DNA from: MSPOR6 sp964652195
GTDB lineage: Bacteria; Poribacteria; WGA-4E; WGA-3G
Reading direction: 5' to 3'
DNA: 64,000 nucleotides
Assembly: GCA_964652195.1 (NCBI GenBank)
Contig: CAZZBB010000057.1
Location: 169,930-233,929, forward strand
Shown here piece by piece: positions 1 to 8,359 of this stretch. Position 1 is the stretch's first letter. Every line of letters starts with the position of its first letter. The translations under genes were made by a program, and so were the position numbers. Under the pieces are notes generated by a model. It saw only the letters and a list, made by a program, of their open reading frames with translations. It had not been told where the DNA came from and did not search any database.

Positions 1-1
1 C

Positions 2-82
2 AAGGAAAATTGGAGTGACACACCTCCACAACCCCAAATAGAGGAAGTGTCTTCAGAGGAAACTCTGTCAGAAGAGGTATAG
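2..82 (+). CDS. atpA: C-terminal tail of upstream gene, probably ATP synthase alpha subunit (partial)
   Basis: An open frame enters from the left edge and ends in TAG at 80-82, directly abutting the atpG ATG at 83. The visible 26 residues are acidic and proline-containing (several E, S and P, ending LSEEV), so they carry no diagnostic motif. Identity as AtpA is inferred only from the common order atpA-atpG-atpD-atpC. An acidic tail like this is not part of the conserved alpha core and would be a lineage-specific extension. Confidence 0.55.
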   Translation, partial: KENWSDTPPQPQIEEVSSEETLSEEV

Positions 83-961
83 ATGGCTACACTTCGAGAG
101 ATACGGCGACGTATTGCAAGTATTAAGAATATTGAGCAGGTGACAGATGCTATGCGGGTTGTTGCTGCTGCCAGGCTTCGTCGAGCACAAGAAAATATCA
201 CTGCCACACGTCCTTATGCGGATAAACTCAACACAATACTTGGCCATCTCATATCACAGATGGATACTGAGGAACAAGCACTGACGCATCCACTATTAGA
301 GGAACGTGAGTTAAAACATGTATGTATCGTCTCTGTTTCTGGAGACCGTGGATTGTGCGGAAGTTTCAACAGTAATGTGATTCGAACGACCACCCAACGT
401 ATACAACACTATCAGGACGGTGGTGCAGATACAACACTTATATGTATAGGTAGACGAACACATGAGCACTTCACTCGACGTGGATACGATATCACTGATG
501 GATACATCAATATCTTCCGTCAGTTAGAATTCCAAACTGCTGTTGATGTCGTTCACGAGTTTGAACATCTATATGTTGATAAGAAAATTGATAAAGTTGA
601 AGTGGTATATAACAACTTTAAGTCTGCTATACTTCAAACTGTCCTTGTTGAACAACTCCTACCCCTTGTCCCAGAAGAGCCAGAAGGGGATACACTTTTT
701 CTCGATTATATTTATGAACCGAGTCAGATTGAACTCTTTGAGATGTTTCTTGGAAAACACCTCAACATGCAGATGTGGAAAGTGTTATTAGACTCAAACG
801 CTGCAGAACAGGCAGCACGAATGGCTGCTATGGAAAATGCTACACAGAAAGCCAAAGAACTTATTGACGAATTAGTCTTACAACGAAACAGAGCACGTCA
901 GACGCAAATTACAACAGAAATCTCAGAAATTGTTAGTGGTGCTTCTGCTCAGGAAGGTTAA
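83..961 (+). CDS. atpG: F1Fo ATP synthase gamma subunit
   Basis: Central stalk subunit that rotates inside the alpha3beta3 ring and links proton flow through Fo to ATP synthesis; cytoplasmic face of the inner membrane. The 292 residues match family length. The N-terminal helix LREIRRRIASIKNIEQVTDAM, with MRVVAAARLRRAQ following, is the family signature, and the middle carries SVSGDRGLCGSFNSN. The C-terminal helix contains the usual NATQKAKELIDEL and QITTEISEIVSGA segments. The ATG directly follows the stop of the upstream gene (TAGATG), so translational coupling is likely. Downstream, a small lipoprotein gene separates it from atpD, which is unusual. Confidence 0.97.
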   Translation: MATLREIRRRIASIKNIEQVTDAMRVVAAARLRRAQENITATRPYADKLNTILGHLISQMDTEEQALTHPLLEERELKHVCIVSVSGDRGLCGSFNSNVIRTTTQRIQHYQDGGADTTLICIGRRTHEHFTRRGYDITDGYINIFRQLEFQTAVDVVHEFEHLYVDKKIDKVEVVYNNFKSAILQTVLVEQLLPLVPEEPEGDTLFLDYIYEPSQIELFEMFLGKHLNMQMWKVLLDSNAAEQAARMAAMENATQKAKELIDELVLQRNRARQTQITTEISEIVSGASAQEG

Positions 962-1005
962 TCATAGGGAGTGTTGAAACCGATTTATGAATTTGGGATA
1001 TTGTT

Positions 1006-1212
1006 ATGAAGTATAAAACACTTAAGCAAAACTTTCTGATTATATTAGGTATAGTTGGGTTGTGTTTTTCAATTAGTGGGTGTGGACCTTCCAATACTAT
1101 ACTACTAATTACTTTAATCTTTACGGTGATAAACACAACAATTCTGACAGTCAGTTTAATAGCCTTTCTTGTATGGTATTTCACTAAAAATAAGGACAAA
1201 AACGGTTCGTAG
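1006..1212 (+). CDS. Small predicted lipoprotein / membrane peptide inside the atp operon
   Basis: 68 residues: a basic N-terminus, a hydrophobic stretch (about 10-24), a lipobox-like ISGC with Cys at about 26, then a second hydrophobic helix (about 32-57) and a charged C-terminus (TKNKDKNGS). No family is recognised. The sequence suggests either a lipid-anchored protein with one extra membrane span or a two-helix membrane peptide. It lies co-directionally between atpG and atpD, with 44 bp before it and 88 bp after it. The ribosome-binding site is weak. The opposite strand is open over the same stretch, but that frame lacks any plausible features. It could be a lineage-specific accessory of the ATP synthase or an unrelated insertion. 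Confidence 0.55.
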   Translation: MKYKTLKQNFLIILGIVGLCFSISGCGPSNTILLITLIFTVINTTILTVSLIAFLVWYFTKNKDKNGS

Positions 1213-1300
1213 TTTGAAACACATAACACCTCATATATTCATCTTAATATGACATAAAAGTACCACAAAATATGACCCTCAATTTAATAAGGAATCTCAC

Positions 1301-2710
1301 ATGAACCAAGGAAAAATATTAGAAGTTGTCGGAGCACGGGTTGACATAGATTTTTCAGAAGGCACATTGCCAGATATCCTAAACGCTGTGAAAGTTCATC
1401 GCCACGACGGAACAGAATTGGTGCTTGAAGTACAGCAGCATTTAGGTGAAAATCGAGTACGCGCTGTTGCTATGGATACCACAGACGGTCTTGTTCGTGG
1501 AACCCTCGCAACAGATACAGGTGGACCAATTACTGTGCCTGTTGGAGATGCAGTTTTGGGACGCGTTTTTGATGTTACCGGTCAACCTATTGATGAAAGA
1601 GGTGACGTAGGTGAATCAGAACGATATTCTATTCATAGACAACCCCCTCCTCAGGCTGAACTCACTACAAGCGCAGAGATGTTAGAAACCGGTATCAAAG
1701 TGATTGACCTTATCCAACCAGTTGTCCGCGGTGGTAAGGTAGGATTTTTTGGTGGTGCTGGTGTAGGGAAAACTGTTCTGGTTGCCGAACTTATTTACAA
1801 CATTGCAACACAACACGGAGGTTTTTCTGTCTTTTGTGGTGTAGGGGAACGTACTCGCGAAGGAAATCAGTTCTGGTTAGAACTTGACGAATATGGGGTT
1901 ATTGACAAAACCGCTATGGTGTTTGGTCAGATGAACGAACCACCAGGTGCGCGGCTCCGCGTTGGTCTCGCAGGTTTATCAATGGCAGAATACTTCCGCG
2001 ATCAACAAGGTCAAGATGTTCTAATCTTTATTGATAATGTATTCCGTTTCACTCTTGCAGGTGGTGAGGTATCAGCACTCCTCGGTCGTATGCCTTCAGC
2101 AGTTGGATATCAGCCAACTCTTGCTACAGAGATGGGAGAGTTACAGGAACGAATTACTTCAACACAACACGGATCGATTACATCCTTCCAAGCTGTTTAT
2201 GTTCCTGCTGATGACTATACCGATCCGGCTGTAGTCTCTGTTTTCGCACATCTTGACGCTGTAACCCGTTTGGAACGTAGTATCTCACAAAAGGGTAGAT
2301 ATCCTGCGGTTGATCCTCTTACATCCAGTTCACGGATCCTAACACAAGAGGTAATAGGAGAAGAACACTATCAGACTACCTTTAGGGTCAAACAGATCTT
2401 ACAGGAATACGGAGATCTTCAAGACATTATCGCAATTCTTGGGGTAGATGAACTCTCTGATGAACAAAAGATTGTTGTTGACAGAGCACGAAAATTAGAG
2501 ATGTTCTTAACTCAACCCATGTTTGTTGCAGCCCGATTCACTGGTATCGAAGGTAAATATGTCAAAATTGAAGATACAGTCCAGGGCTGCCAAGCTATTC
2601 TAAATGGTGATTGTGATGACCTACCTGAACAAGCATTACGAATGATTGGTACAATTGACGAAGCGTTTGAAAAAACAAAGGAAGCAGAATTAGAAGAAGC
2701 TGCAGATTAG
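1301..2710 (+). CDS. atpD: F1Fo ATP synthase beta subunit
   Basis: Catalytic nucleotide-binding subunit of F1. The 469 residues are full length. Walker A GGAGVGKT is at about 150-157, followed by GERTREGNQFW. The catalytic region has QMNEPPGARLRVGL, the Walker B-type strand VLIFIDNVFRFT, and ALLGRMPSAVGYQPTLATEMG. The conserved VPADDYTDPA and the C-terminal LDEAF-like segment are also present. Minor departures from the usual text (VGARVDIDF near the N-terminus, FRFTLAGGEVS where most have FRFTQAGSEVS) do not touch catalytic residues. It belongs to the same transcription unit as atpG and atpC, although 221 bp with a structured repeat separate it from atpC. Confidence 0.98.
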   Translation: MNQGKILEVVGARVDIDFSEGTLPDILNAVKVHRHDGTELVLEVQQHLGENRVRAVAMDTTDGLVRGTLATDTGGPITVPVGDAVLGRVFDVTGQPIDERGDVGESERYSIHRQPPPQAELTTSAEMLETGIKVIDLIQPVVRGGKVGFFGGAGVGKTVLVAELIYNIATQHGGFSVFCGVGERTREGNQFWLELDEYGVIDKTAMVFGQMNEPPGARLRVGLAGLSMAEYFRDQQGQDVLIFIDNVFRFTLAGGEVSALLGRMPSAVGYQPTLATEMGELQERITSTQHGSITSFQAVYVPADDYTDPAVVSVFAHLDAVTRLERSISQKGRYPAVDPLTSSSRILTQEVIGEEHYQTTFRVKQILQEYGDLQDIIAILGVDELSDEQKIVVDRARKLEMFLTQPMFVAARFTGIEGKYVKIEDTVQGCQAILNGDCDDLPEQALRMIGTIDEAFEKTKEAELEEAAD

Positions 2711-2771
2711 CTACATTACATATCATTGGAAATACGGTTTATATTCTACCATATAATATACAGACCGTGGT

Positions 2772-2794
2772 CGGTTCAGTTTCTAACTGAACCG
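2772..2794 (+). promoter_or_regulatory. Perfect hairpin between atpD and atpC
   Basis: CGGTTCAGTT, a TCT loop and AACTGAACCG form a perfect 10 bp stem 61 bp downstream of the atpD stop. The following AATATTTATTA is AT-rich but is not a clean T-tract. It may moderate read-through or stabilise the atpD 3' end; it is not a strong terminator by sequence. Confidence 0.5.
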
Positions 2795-2808
2795 AATATT
2801 TATTATCA

Positions 2809-2912
2809 GTTCGTAGGTTAGGTAGAATATGCAAAACCAACATATAGTTTACCAAACCGGCAAAACGGATAACATAAATAAATGTTATTTGCCAATATAA
2901 ACCTAACCGAAC
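2809..2912. repeat. Inverted-repeat element inserted between atpD and atpC
   Basis: GTTCGTAGGTTAGGT (2809-2823) is the inverse of ACCTAACCGAAC (2901-2912) apart from a three-base interruption. Inside, ATAACAT/ATGTTAT plus GGCAA/TTGCC form a nested hairpin. The element carries AGGTAGAATATGCAAAA, which nearly repeats the real atpC start context AGGTAGAAAATGCAAAG at 2922-2938, and opens a 23-codon frame (2829-2900). The layout resembles small REP-like elements that begin with GTAGGTTRGGT. Whether the short frame is translated is unknown. Confidence 0.55.
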
Positions 2913-2931
2913 ACTTGGCGTAAGGTAGAAA

Positions 2932-3342
2932 ATGCAAAGTAGAAGTTTTCATCTTGAAATTCGCACTCCAGAACAGTTAATATTTGAAGGGAATGTCACC
3001 AGTGTAAGTGCTCCTGGAGTTGAAGGTAATTTTCAGATTTTGGCAGGACACATCCCTTTTCTTACAGCATTAGGAGTTGGTGAAATCCGAATTGGTGAAT
3101 CATCAGATACACAACAGCAGTTAGCAACGAGCGGTGGTGTCTTTGAAGTACTACGAACAGGTGTTACCGCATTAGTAGAAACAGCCGAATGGTCATCTGA
3201 AATAGACGTTGCCCGCGCCGAAGCAGCCCTCACCCGCGCACAAGAACAACTCACCGAAGACAACCACGATCTAAACCGTCCCCGTGCCGAAGCAGCCCTC
3301 ACCCGCGCACAAAACCGCCTAAAGGTTGCAAACACGGAATAA
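2932..3342 (+). CDS. atpC: F1Fo ATP synthase epsilon subunit
   Basis: Central-stalk subunit that couples gamma to the c-ring and whose C-terminal helices can inhibit ATP hydrolysis. At 136 residues it has normal length. The N-terminal beta-barrel shows the family text LEIRTPEQLIFEG, VSAPGVEGNFQILAGHIPFL and an ATSGGVFEV strand. The C-terminal part is two helices that are nearly the same sequence (RAEAALTRAQEQL and RAEAALTRAQNRL, 23 residues apart), encoded by almost identical DNA. The family normally has two related helices, but not with this nucleotide identity. The start follows AAGGTAG. Confidence 0.95.
   Translation: MQSRSFHLEIRTPEQLIFEGNVTSVSAPGVEGNFQILAGHIPFLTALGVGEIRIGESSDTQQQLATSGGVFEVLRTGVTALVETAEWSSEIDVARAEAALTRAQEQLTEDNHDLNRPRAEAALTRAQNRLKVANTE
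3212..3312 (+). repeat. Direct repeat within atpC
   Basis: A 32-base unit at 3212-3243 recurs at 3281-3312 with a single mismatch. The offset is 69 bp, or 23 codons in frame. The repeats are visibly richer in G+C than the surrounding gene. This encodes the two C-terminal helices of the epsilon subunit. Confidence 0.85.
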
Positions 3343-3455
3343 GAATCACAACGAATTATCTATTGATTGCTATTAAGATATTCCTTTAAGATCAGATTTA
3401 TTCTGTGGCATGCAAATATCTATACAAAATCTCCATTTTCAAGATGATAAACTTA

Positions 3456-3484
3456 TTGATATACATTCCAATATTTGATAAAAT
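3456..3484 (+). promoter_or_regulatory. Sigma-70-like promoter for the HIT gene
   Basis: TTGATA (3456-3461), a 17-base spacer, then TAAAAT (3479-3484), 27 bp before the ATG of the HIT gene. It probably drives the following plus-strand cluster. Confidence 0.55.
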
Positions 3485-3511
3485 TACTTTCAAAATCTAA
3501 GGATTCAATAT

Positions 3512-3919
3512 ATGGAATGTATATTTTGTGCAATTGTTGATGGAAAGATTCCTTCTGCAAAGGTTTATGAAAACGATCATGTCTTTGCCTTTATGGACAT
3601 AGCACCCGCAAACCCAGGTCATCTCCTCATAATACCGAAACAACACTATCGAAATATATTTGATATGCCAGTAGATGTGGGTAGTAAGATTATGGAAGCA
3701 GCCGTTCTCCTTGCAAATGCTATTAAAGATACCTTAAAGCCAGATGGACTTAATCTGTTCCAATCAAACGAACCAGCAGCATTTCAAACTGTGTATCATT
3801 TTCATCTACATCTTATACCCCGTTGGGAAAAAGATCCTCTAAGATTACCTTGGAAACCAAGTGAAGGTAATATTGAAGAAATAAATAACATAGCAGTTAA
3901 AATACAACAAGCCTTATAG
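3512..3919 (+). CDS. HIT family protein (histidine triad nucleotide-binding hydrolase)
   Basis: Cytoplasmic nucleotide phosphoramidase/hydrolase of the HIT superfamily. The 135 residues begin with the zinc-type CIFCAIVDGKIPS, followed by AFMDIAPANPGHLLIIPK and the catalytic triad HFHLHLIPR near residue 105. The conserved NLFQSNEPAAFQ loop precedes the triad. It heads a plus-strand run of five genes with gaps of 40 bp or less and has its own promoter. The physiological substrate cannot be told from sequence. Confidence 0.93.
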   Translation: MECIFCAIVDGKIPSAKVYENDHVFAFMDIAPANPGHLLIIPKQHYRNIFDMPVDVGSKIMEAAVLLANAIKDTLKPDGLNLFQSNEPAAFQTVYHFHLHLIPRWEKDPLRLPWKPSEGNIEEINNIAVKIQQAL

Positions 3920-3958
3920 GAATATCTCTTTACTAAAACCTATTGAATAATAACTCTT

Positions 3959-4663
3959 ATGAATGTATTAATTACCTCTGCAGCATCTGAATTATCCAAA
4001 AGATTAGCCATAGCAGTATCGGATTCACATACGCTTCGTCTAACAGAAATACAACCTGTAGATACAGATTTAGACTTTATTCAGAGCGATTTAGGACATG
4101 ATGAGCCAACGAATGAATTGGTCAAAGGTATGGATACAATAGTCCATATTGCTGAAATCCCACCACCTATTTTAGTAGATACAAACCAGTCAGATAGCCT
4201 TCATCTGGATTATCAGACACGGTGTACCTATAACCTGCTAATGGCTGCATGTGAAGAAGGTGTGAAACACTTCATTTATACAAGTACACTTCGACTATTT
4301 GAGAATCATGATGAGGATTGGACTGTAAAGGAGAATTGGAGACCGCGACCAACTACAGATAGTTTTGTATTATCCAAACACCTGGGTGAATTTACATGTA
4401 GGGAATTTTCACGCGAAGGTAAGATTAACGTATCTATCCTTAGACTCGGTACATTGACAACTGCTGAGGAAGCCAAAAAAGATGAAATCAACTCAATGTG
4501 GTTGGAAATTGATGATGCGGTTTCTGCTTTCCAAGGAGCAATTGAGGCACCATCCAGTTGGGGAATATTTCACATTCAATCGGAATTTCCGGCTTCACGT
4601 TTTGATATTGGTAATGCAAAAGGACACCTTAATTTTGAACCAAGATTTGATCCAACCACATAG
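3959..4663 (+). CDS. NAD-dependent epimerase/dehydratase-like protein, degenerate active site
   Basis: Extended short-chain dehydrogenase fold, 234 residues. The N-terminal strand MNVLITSAASELSKRL replaces the usual GGxGxxG dinucleotide loop. The position of the catalytic YxxxK reads FVLSK, so tyrosine is replaced by phenylalanine. VKHFIYTST in the middle retains the fold signature. It is a tandem paralogue of the next gene (same length class, same order of motifs), which keeps both motifs. A non-catalytic or altered-cofactor role is likely; the substrate is unknown. It shares the transcription unit with the HIT, epimerase, GDPD and deacetylase-like genes. Confidence 0.8.
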   Translation: MNVLITSAASELSKRLAIAVSDSHTLRLTEIQPVDTDLDFIQSDLGHDEPTNELVKGMDTIVHIAEIPPPILVDTNQSDSLHLDYQTRCTYNLLMAACEEGVKHFIYTSTLRLFENHDEDWTVKENWRPRPTTDSFVLSKHLGEFTCREFSREGKINVSILRLGTLTTAEEAKKDEINSMWLEIDDAVSAFQGAIEAPSSWGIFHIQSEFPASRFDIGNAKGHLNFEPRFDPTT

Positions 4664-4698
4664 TCCTATCCAATTAGAAAACAGGAGCAGATATTGAA

Positions 4699-5427
4699 AT
4701 GAAAGTTCTCATTTTAGGCGGTAATGGCTATCTCGGCCCCCACGTTGTAAAAGCCTTGGAGCCTTATTATACTCTCCGTGTAACAGACATCAACGATATT
4801 GATACAAAGCATGAATCCATGCAGATTGATGTTAGTAATTTAGATCAGGTTTTACGTGCTGCTGAAGGGATGGATACCATAATCAACTGTTCAGTACTAC
4901 GTCAGGATAGACAATTGGCATTTGATGTAAGTACACGGGGATCTTACAATGCTATGCGTGCTGCTGTTGAACAAGGTATGGATCGTTTGATCAACACTGG
5001 TCCTCATTTCACCATCCAAGGCGATGATTATACTAACTATGATTATGAAATCAATCCTGATGTTCCTCCACATACAAGTACTGGTCTTTATCCATTAACA
5101 AAAGGACTTGGACAGGAAATATGTAAAGTCTTCACTGAACATTACGACATACATGTGCTATGTTACCTATTTCTTAGTTTTCAAGAACATGATAATCAAG
5201 CAGCAGGTAGTGATGTAAATCCATTTACTGTGAGTTGGCGTGATGCTGCAGAAGCATTTCGATTAGGATTAGAGATCGACCTGAGTCAATTACCTTCAAA
5301 ATGTGAGATCTTTAACATATTCGCTGACTTACCACATCAACAGTTTTCCAATGCTAAGACTAAACGAATCTTAGGTTTCAAACCACAGGATAACTTTGAC
5401 GCTCGGTGGCATAAGAAGAGTGAATAA
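4699..5427 (+). CDS. NAD-dependent epimerase/dehydratase family protein
   Basis: 242 residues with an intact Rossmann loop LILGGNGYLGPHV at the N-terminus and an active-site YPLTK near residue 137 (Y-x-x-x-K), typical of extended SDRs acting on nucleotide sugars or related substrates. It lies 35 bp downstream of a degenerate paralogue, suggesting a duplication in which this copy kept catalysis. Its shorter C-terminus relative to the roughly 300-residue family members is notable. Substrate unknown. Confidence 0.85.
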   Translation: MKVLILGGNGYLGPHVVKALEPYYTLRVTDINDIDTKHESMQIDVSNLDQVLRAAEGMDTIINCSVLRQDRQLAFDVSTRGSYNAMRAAVEQGMDRLINTGPHFTIQGDDYTNYDYEINPDVPPHTSTGLYPLTKGLGQEICKVFTEHYDIHVLCYLFLSFQEHDNQAAGSDVNPFTVSWRDAAEAFRLGLEIDLSQLPSKCEIFNIFADLPHQQFSNAKTKRILGFKPQDNFDARWHKKSE

Positions 5428-5458
5428 CATTTCTTGGTTAATTCTAAAGTAATTCTTT

Positions 5459-6226
5459 ATGGACATTAGATTATATGCCCACCGTGGTGGAATGGGACGC
5501 GCTCCGGAAAACACACTTAAATCCTTTCATCAAGCATTCTCTGACGGTGCTGATGGTTTTGAGTTTGATGTATGTCTTACACAAGATAAACAACCAGTCT
5601 TGATCCATGTGGACTTTAACGATGACGATATACGTATTGCCACTGGGTGCACAACTCCATTGAATGAACTAACATGGGAGGATGTCCAAAAGATCACAAT
5701 GTTGGACTCTGACGAACCTGTTGCACACCTTGATGATGCACTAAGGTTTATACGAGAAAACCAGTTTCCAGGATATCTTGAACCGAAAACAGACATACCA
5801 GAAATTCTACCCATTATTTTAGATCGGATACATCACTTTGAAGTCACTCACCTTGTCAGTATTCTCACCTTTTATCATCAGAAACATCTCTTGGTAGATG
5901 CAAAAAAACTTGAACCGAAACTACACACAAGTACAATAATCATCAATCCTTTCGCCAACTTTCTTAAGGCTGCACAAGATATAGATACAGACAAAATCAT
6001 AATCGGATGGAGTAATATTAATCATTTCCATATCTATAATACATTTTTCAGATCTATTCCTCGTAAACTAGAGAGATTACAAAAAAACGGAATAATTGTT
6101 GAAGCCGGTTTCATAAAAGAATTAAAAGATGTTGCATGGTCATTGAGACACGGAATTCATGGATTGTGGGTAGATGATGTACCATTAATAAGAGATTGTG
6201 TAGAACAATATGAAGATAATATATAA
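5459..6226 (+). CDS. Glycerophosphodiester phosphodiesterase family protein
   Basis: GDPD TIM barrel, 255 residues, hydrolysing glycerophosphodiesters to glycerol-3-phosphate and an alcohol. It starts with the active-site YAHRGGMGRAPENTLKSF. EFDVCLTQD supplies the metal ligands E-x-D, and the second catalytic His is in LIHVDF. The C-terminal barrel end GIHGLWVDDVPL is also typical. There is no signal peptide, so it is probably cytoplasmic. It sits 31 bp after the epimerase gene and 11 bp before the deacetylase-like gene. Confidence 0.92.
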   Translation: MDIRLYAHRGGMGRAPENTLKSFHQAFSDGADGFEFDVCLTQDKQPVLIHVDFNDDDIRIATGCTTPLNELTWEDVQKITMLDSDEPVAHLDDALRFIRENQFPGYLEPKTDIPEILPIILDRIHHFEVTHLVSILTFYHQKHLLVDAKKLEPKLHTSTIIINPFANFLKAAQDIDTDKIIIGWSNINHFHIYNTFFRSIPRKLERLQKNGIIVEAGFIKELKDVAWSLRHGIHGLWVDDVPLIRDCVEQYEDNI

Positions 6227-6237
6227 ATAATACCGAT

Positions 6238-7500
6238 ATGGATGTATCAGTATGCAACCCTCTCCTCAGAACCCCTCTATCCCTCATTGTAGATGATTCA
6301 TGTCCAGTGATTAACCTAACACATTACTGGATCCGCCAAAGACATGAATGGAAAGCACGGCATCAACCCGGTGTTCAACCAGAACAGTGGGAAGGGAATG
6401 CTACCAAACTAAAAGATATACCTCAAACAATACCTGCAGATTTTGCATGGGAATGGGCAGAATGGTGTTGGGAAAATGGAGTGAAAGGCAAATTTAGTCT
6501 CATCCCTTTCCCTGCTGGAGTAGGACGCGTAGACGAAGGTTTTCCAGATTTTCCTAAGCATGAATACCAGTCTTGGTTGCGAATATATCGTGAAATTATC
6601 TGGCCAAATTTTGATCTAACACCTGAACTACTCACGCATACCGCAGTCATGGATTTAGAGGCATTCACGCTAACAGAAGAATGGGAACAGGTTGAATGGG
6701 TTAACCCACCAGTTGATTATCGGCTTACTGATTACATAATTACAGCAATGGAAATGCTCAACAACGTGGGTATTCCTTGTGAGGGGGTAACAAGTCCTGG
6801 GGCGTTTGGAAAGCGACAAGAAGAAGCATATTCAAAGGCTGTGTTGACTGCATCACAAGAAGTAAATAACAATCCTTGTCCATTCTACTTTCTCTGGTTA
6901 AAACATGATGAACTTCCCAATGTACCTATCTGGCATATTGATAAAGACAAAGGAACTGCAATTGCAAGTATAGTTGCATGTGCCGGAGACTGGTTTGGTG
7001 GCTGGACAGGATATGACCTTGGGGATGCCGACCAATTCATTACTGAAGATCTAACAGGTGGACGTTTACCACCTATTCTTAAGAAAGAGCTTCCGTGTGT
7101 AATGGTAGGACATTGGCCTGGATTCTATTTCAATGGTGAGAAAAGTGGGTTTGATGTATTGAAAACTGTCAAGACACGACTTGATTATCTCGATCCAGAT
7201 GGAACGAAAACTATCTGGATGAAAACCTCAGAAATAGGGCATTATTGGATGGCACGGGAATTATCTAAGATAATTGTAAACAGGGATCAATCCGAAATTA
7301 TTGTTTCTACACAATTTCCTACTGCTAACTTTACGATAGTTATTGATACACCATTAAATGGATTAAAAATTAATGGTGGAGAAATTCGAAGAGTCAATTC
7401 ACTCCGTGATTTTCAACGGGATACTTTTCTTGTTGAAGGAAAAGAAACAAAAATCGCTTTTGATTTAGAAATTGGGGAAACTACTCTTGAATGGATTTAA
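6238..7500 (+). CDS. Polysaccharide deacetylase-like protein (putative)
   Basis: 420 residues. The N-terminal strand TPLSLIVDDSCPVINL places a DD pair where NodB-type carbohydrate esterases bind metal. GVKGKFSLIPFPAGVG and LTHTAVMDLEAF could be the following barrel strands, and a C-terminal beta-rich part begins near 330. No signal peptide is seen. Homologues of this general type occur beside sugar isomerases and oxidoreductases in poribacteria-like genomes. The deacetylase assignment rests on the fold-like pattern, so function is tentative. It is the last gene of the plus-strand cluster. Confidence 0.6.
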   Translation: MDVSVCNPLLRTPLSLIVDDSCPVINLTHYWIRQRHEWKARHQPGVQPEQWEGNATKLKDIPQTIPADFAWEWAEWCWENGVKGKFSLIPFPAGVGRVDEGFPDFPKHEYQSWLRIYREIIWPNFDLTPELLTHTAVMDLEAFTLTEEWEQVEWVNPPVDYRLTDYIITAMEMLNNVGIPCEGVTSPGAFGKRQEEAYSKAVLTASQEVNNNPCPFYFLWLKHDELPNVPIWHIDKDKGTAIASIVACAGDWFGGWTGYDLGDADQFITEDLTGGRLPPILKKELPCVMVGHWPGFYFNGEKSGFDVLKTVKTRLDYLDPDGTKTIWMKTSEIGHYWMARELSKIIVNRDQSEIIVSTQFPTANFTIVIDTPLNGLKINGGEIRRVNSLRDFQRDTFLVEGKETKIAFDLEIGETTLEWI

Positions 7501-7598
7501 ATACTTAGATCAAAATAATCTCATTGGTTGTTAGAAGATTAGTTTTCTTCCATTGTTGAAACTATGATTCCGGCATACATTCCAGAGGAGATTATCCA

Positions 7599-8348
7599 TC
7601 AGGGAATGAGAATTCTACCACCACTGGCAATCACAGTTGAACCTGTCATATAACTTGAATCTTCACTCAGCAGAAAAGTAATTACTTTCGCCATTTCATC
7701 AGGTTCACCAAGTCTACCAAGAGGGGTAGTTGACCTGAGTTGATTCACCATTTCATCTGAAACTTCGCTTAACATATCTGTAGCAATGGCACCCGGTGCT
7801 ACAGAGTTGATGCGGATATTATGTTTAGACAGTGGTCCACAACACGATTTCGTGAGAGAAATTACACCTGCTTTGGCTGCTGCATAGGGCAATTGGTCTG
7901 GTCTGACTGCCAAAGCTGCAATTGATGACACATTGACAATCCTTCCAAAATTCTTCTCTATCATTCCATCCTTCACAGCCCATAACACATTAAATGGTCC
8001 AGTTAGATTAATTTCAATAATGCGATCCCAATGTTCAGGTGTGAGTTCATCAAAAGAGATATCACCTACATCTCCTGCATTGTTTACTAATAACTCAATT
8101 GGACCGATGTCTTTAGTAAGAATTTTCACCATTCTATTTACTGCATTTCTATCACCAATATCGGCTTTTACAAGAACTGCTTGTTGACCTAAATCTTGAA
8201 TTTGCTTACAAACGGCTTCTGCTTTAGCATTGGATTTAGAATAGTGAACTGCAACAGTTGCTCCTTCAGCTGCAAGTCGTAATGCGGTTTCTTTTCCAAT
8301 ACCACGACTTGCCCCTGTTACCAATGCAACCCTACCCTCGAATTTCAT
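7599..8348 (-). CDS. Short-chain dehydrogenase/reductase (3-oxoacyl-ACP reductase-like)
   Basis: Classical SDR of 249 residues: cofactor loop TGASRGIGK near residue 12, NNAG near 90, catalytic Ser in NVSSIAA, YAAAK near 158, and the C-terminal SYMTGSTVIASGG. I start at ATG 8348 because TAGGAG lies just upstream; an upstream in-frame start would add 13 residues overlapping the preceding gene's end without homology. It is the last gene of a minus-strand operon (bactofilin-like, BatA-like, TIM-barrel, cupin, AKR, SDR). It probably oxidises or reduces a sugar or polyol, but the substrate is not evident. Confidence 0.93.
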   Translation of the reverse strand: MKFEGRVALVTGASRGIGKETALRLAAEGATVAVHYSKSNAKAEAVCKQIQDLGQQAVLVKADIGDRNAVNRMVKILTKDIGPIELLVNNAGDVGDISFDELTPEHWDRIIEINLTGPFNVLWAVKDGMIEKNFGRIVNVSSIAALAVRPDQLPYAAAKAGVISLTKSCCGPLSKHNIRINSVAPGAIATDMLSEVSDEMVNQLRSTTPLGRLGEPDEMAKVITFLLSEDSSYMTGSTVIASGGRILIP

Positions 8349-8359
8349 ATAGTGTTCTC

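Noticed and set aside
3033..3335. A 100-codon minus-strand frame opposite atpC.
   Set aside because: It is due to the GC-rich in-frame duplication in atpC and repeats it; no independent coding evidence.
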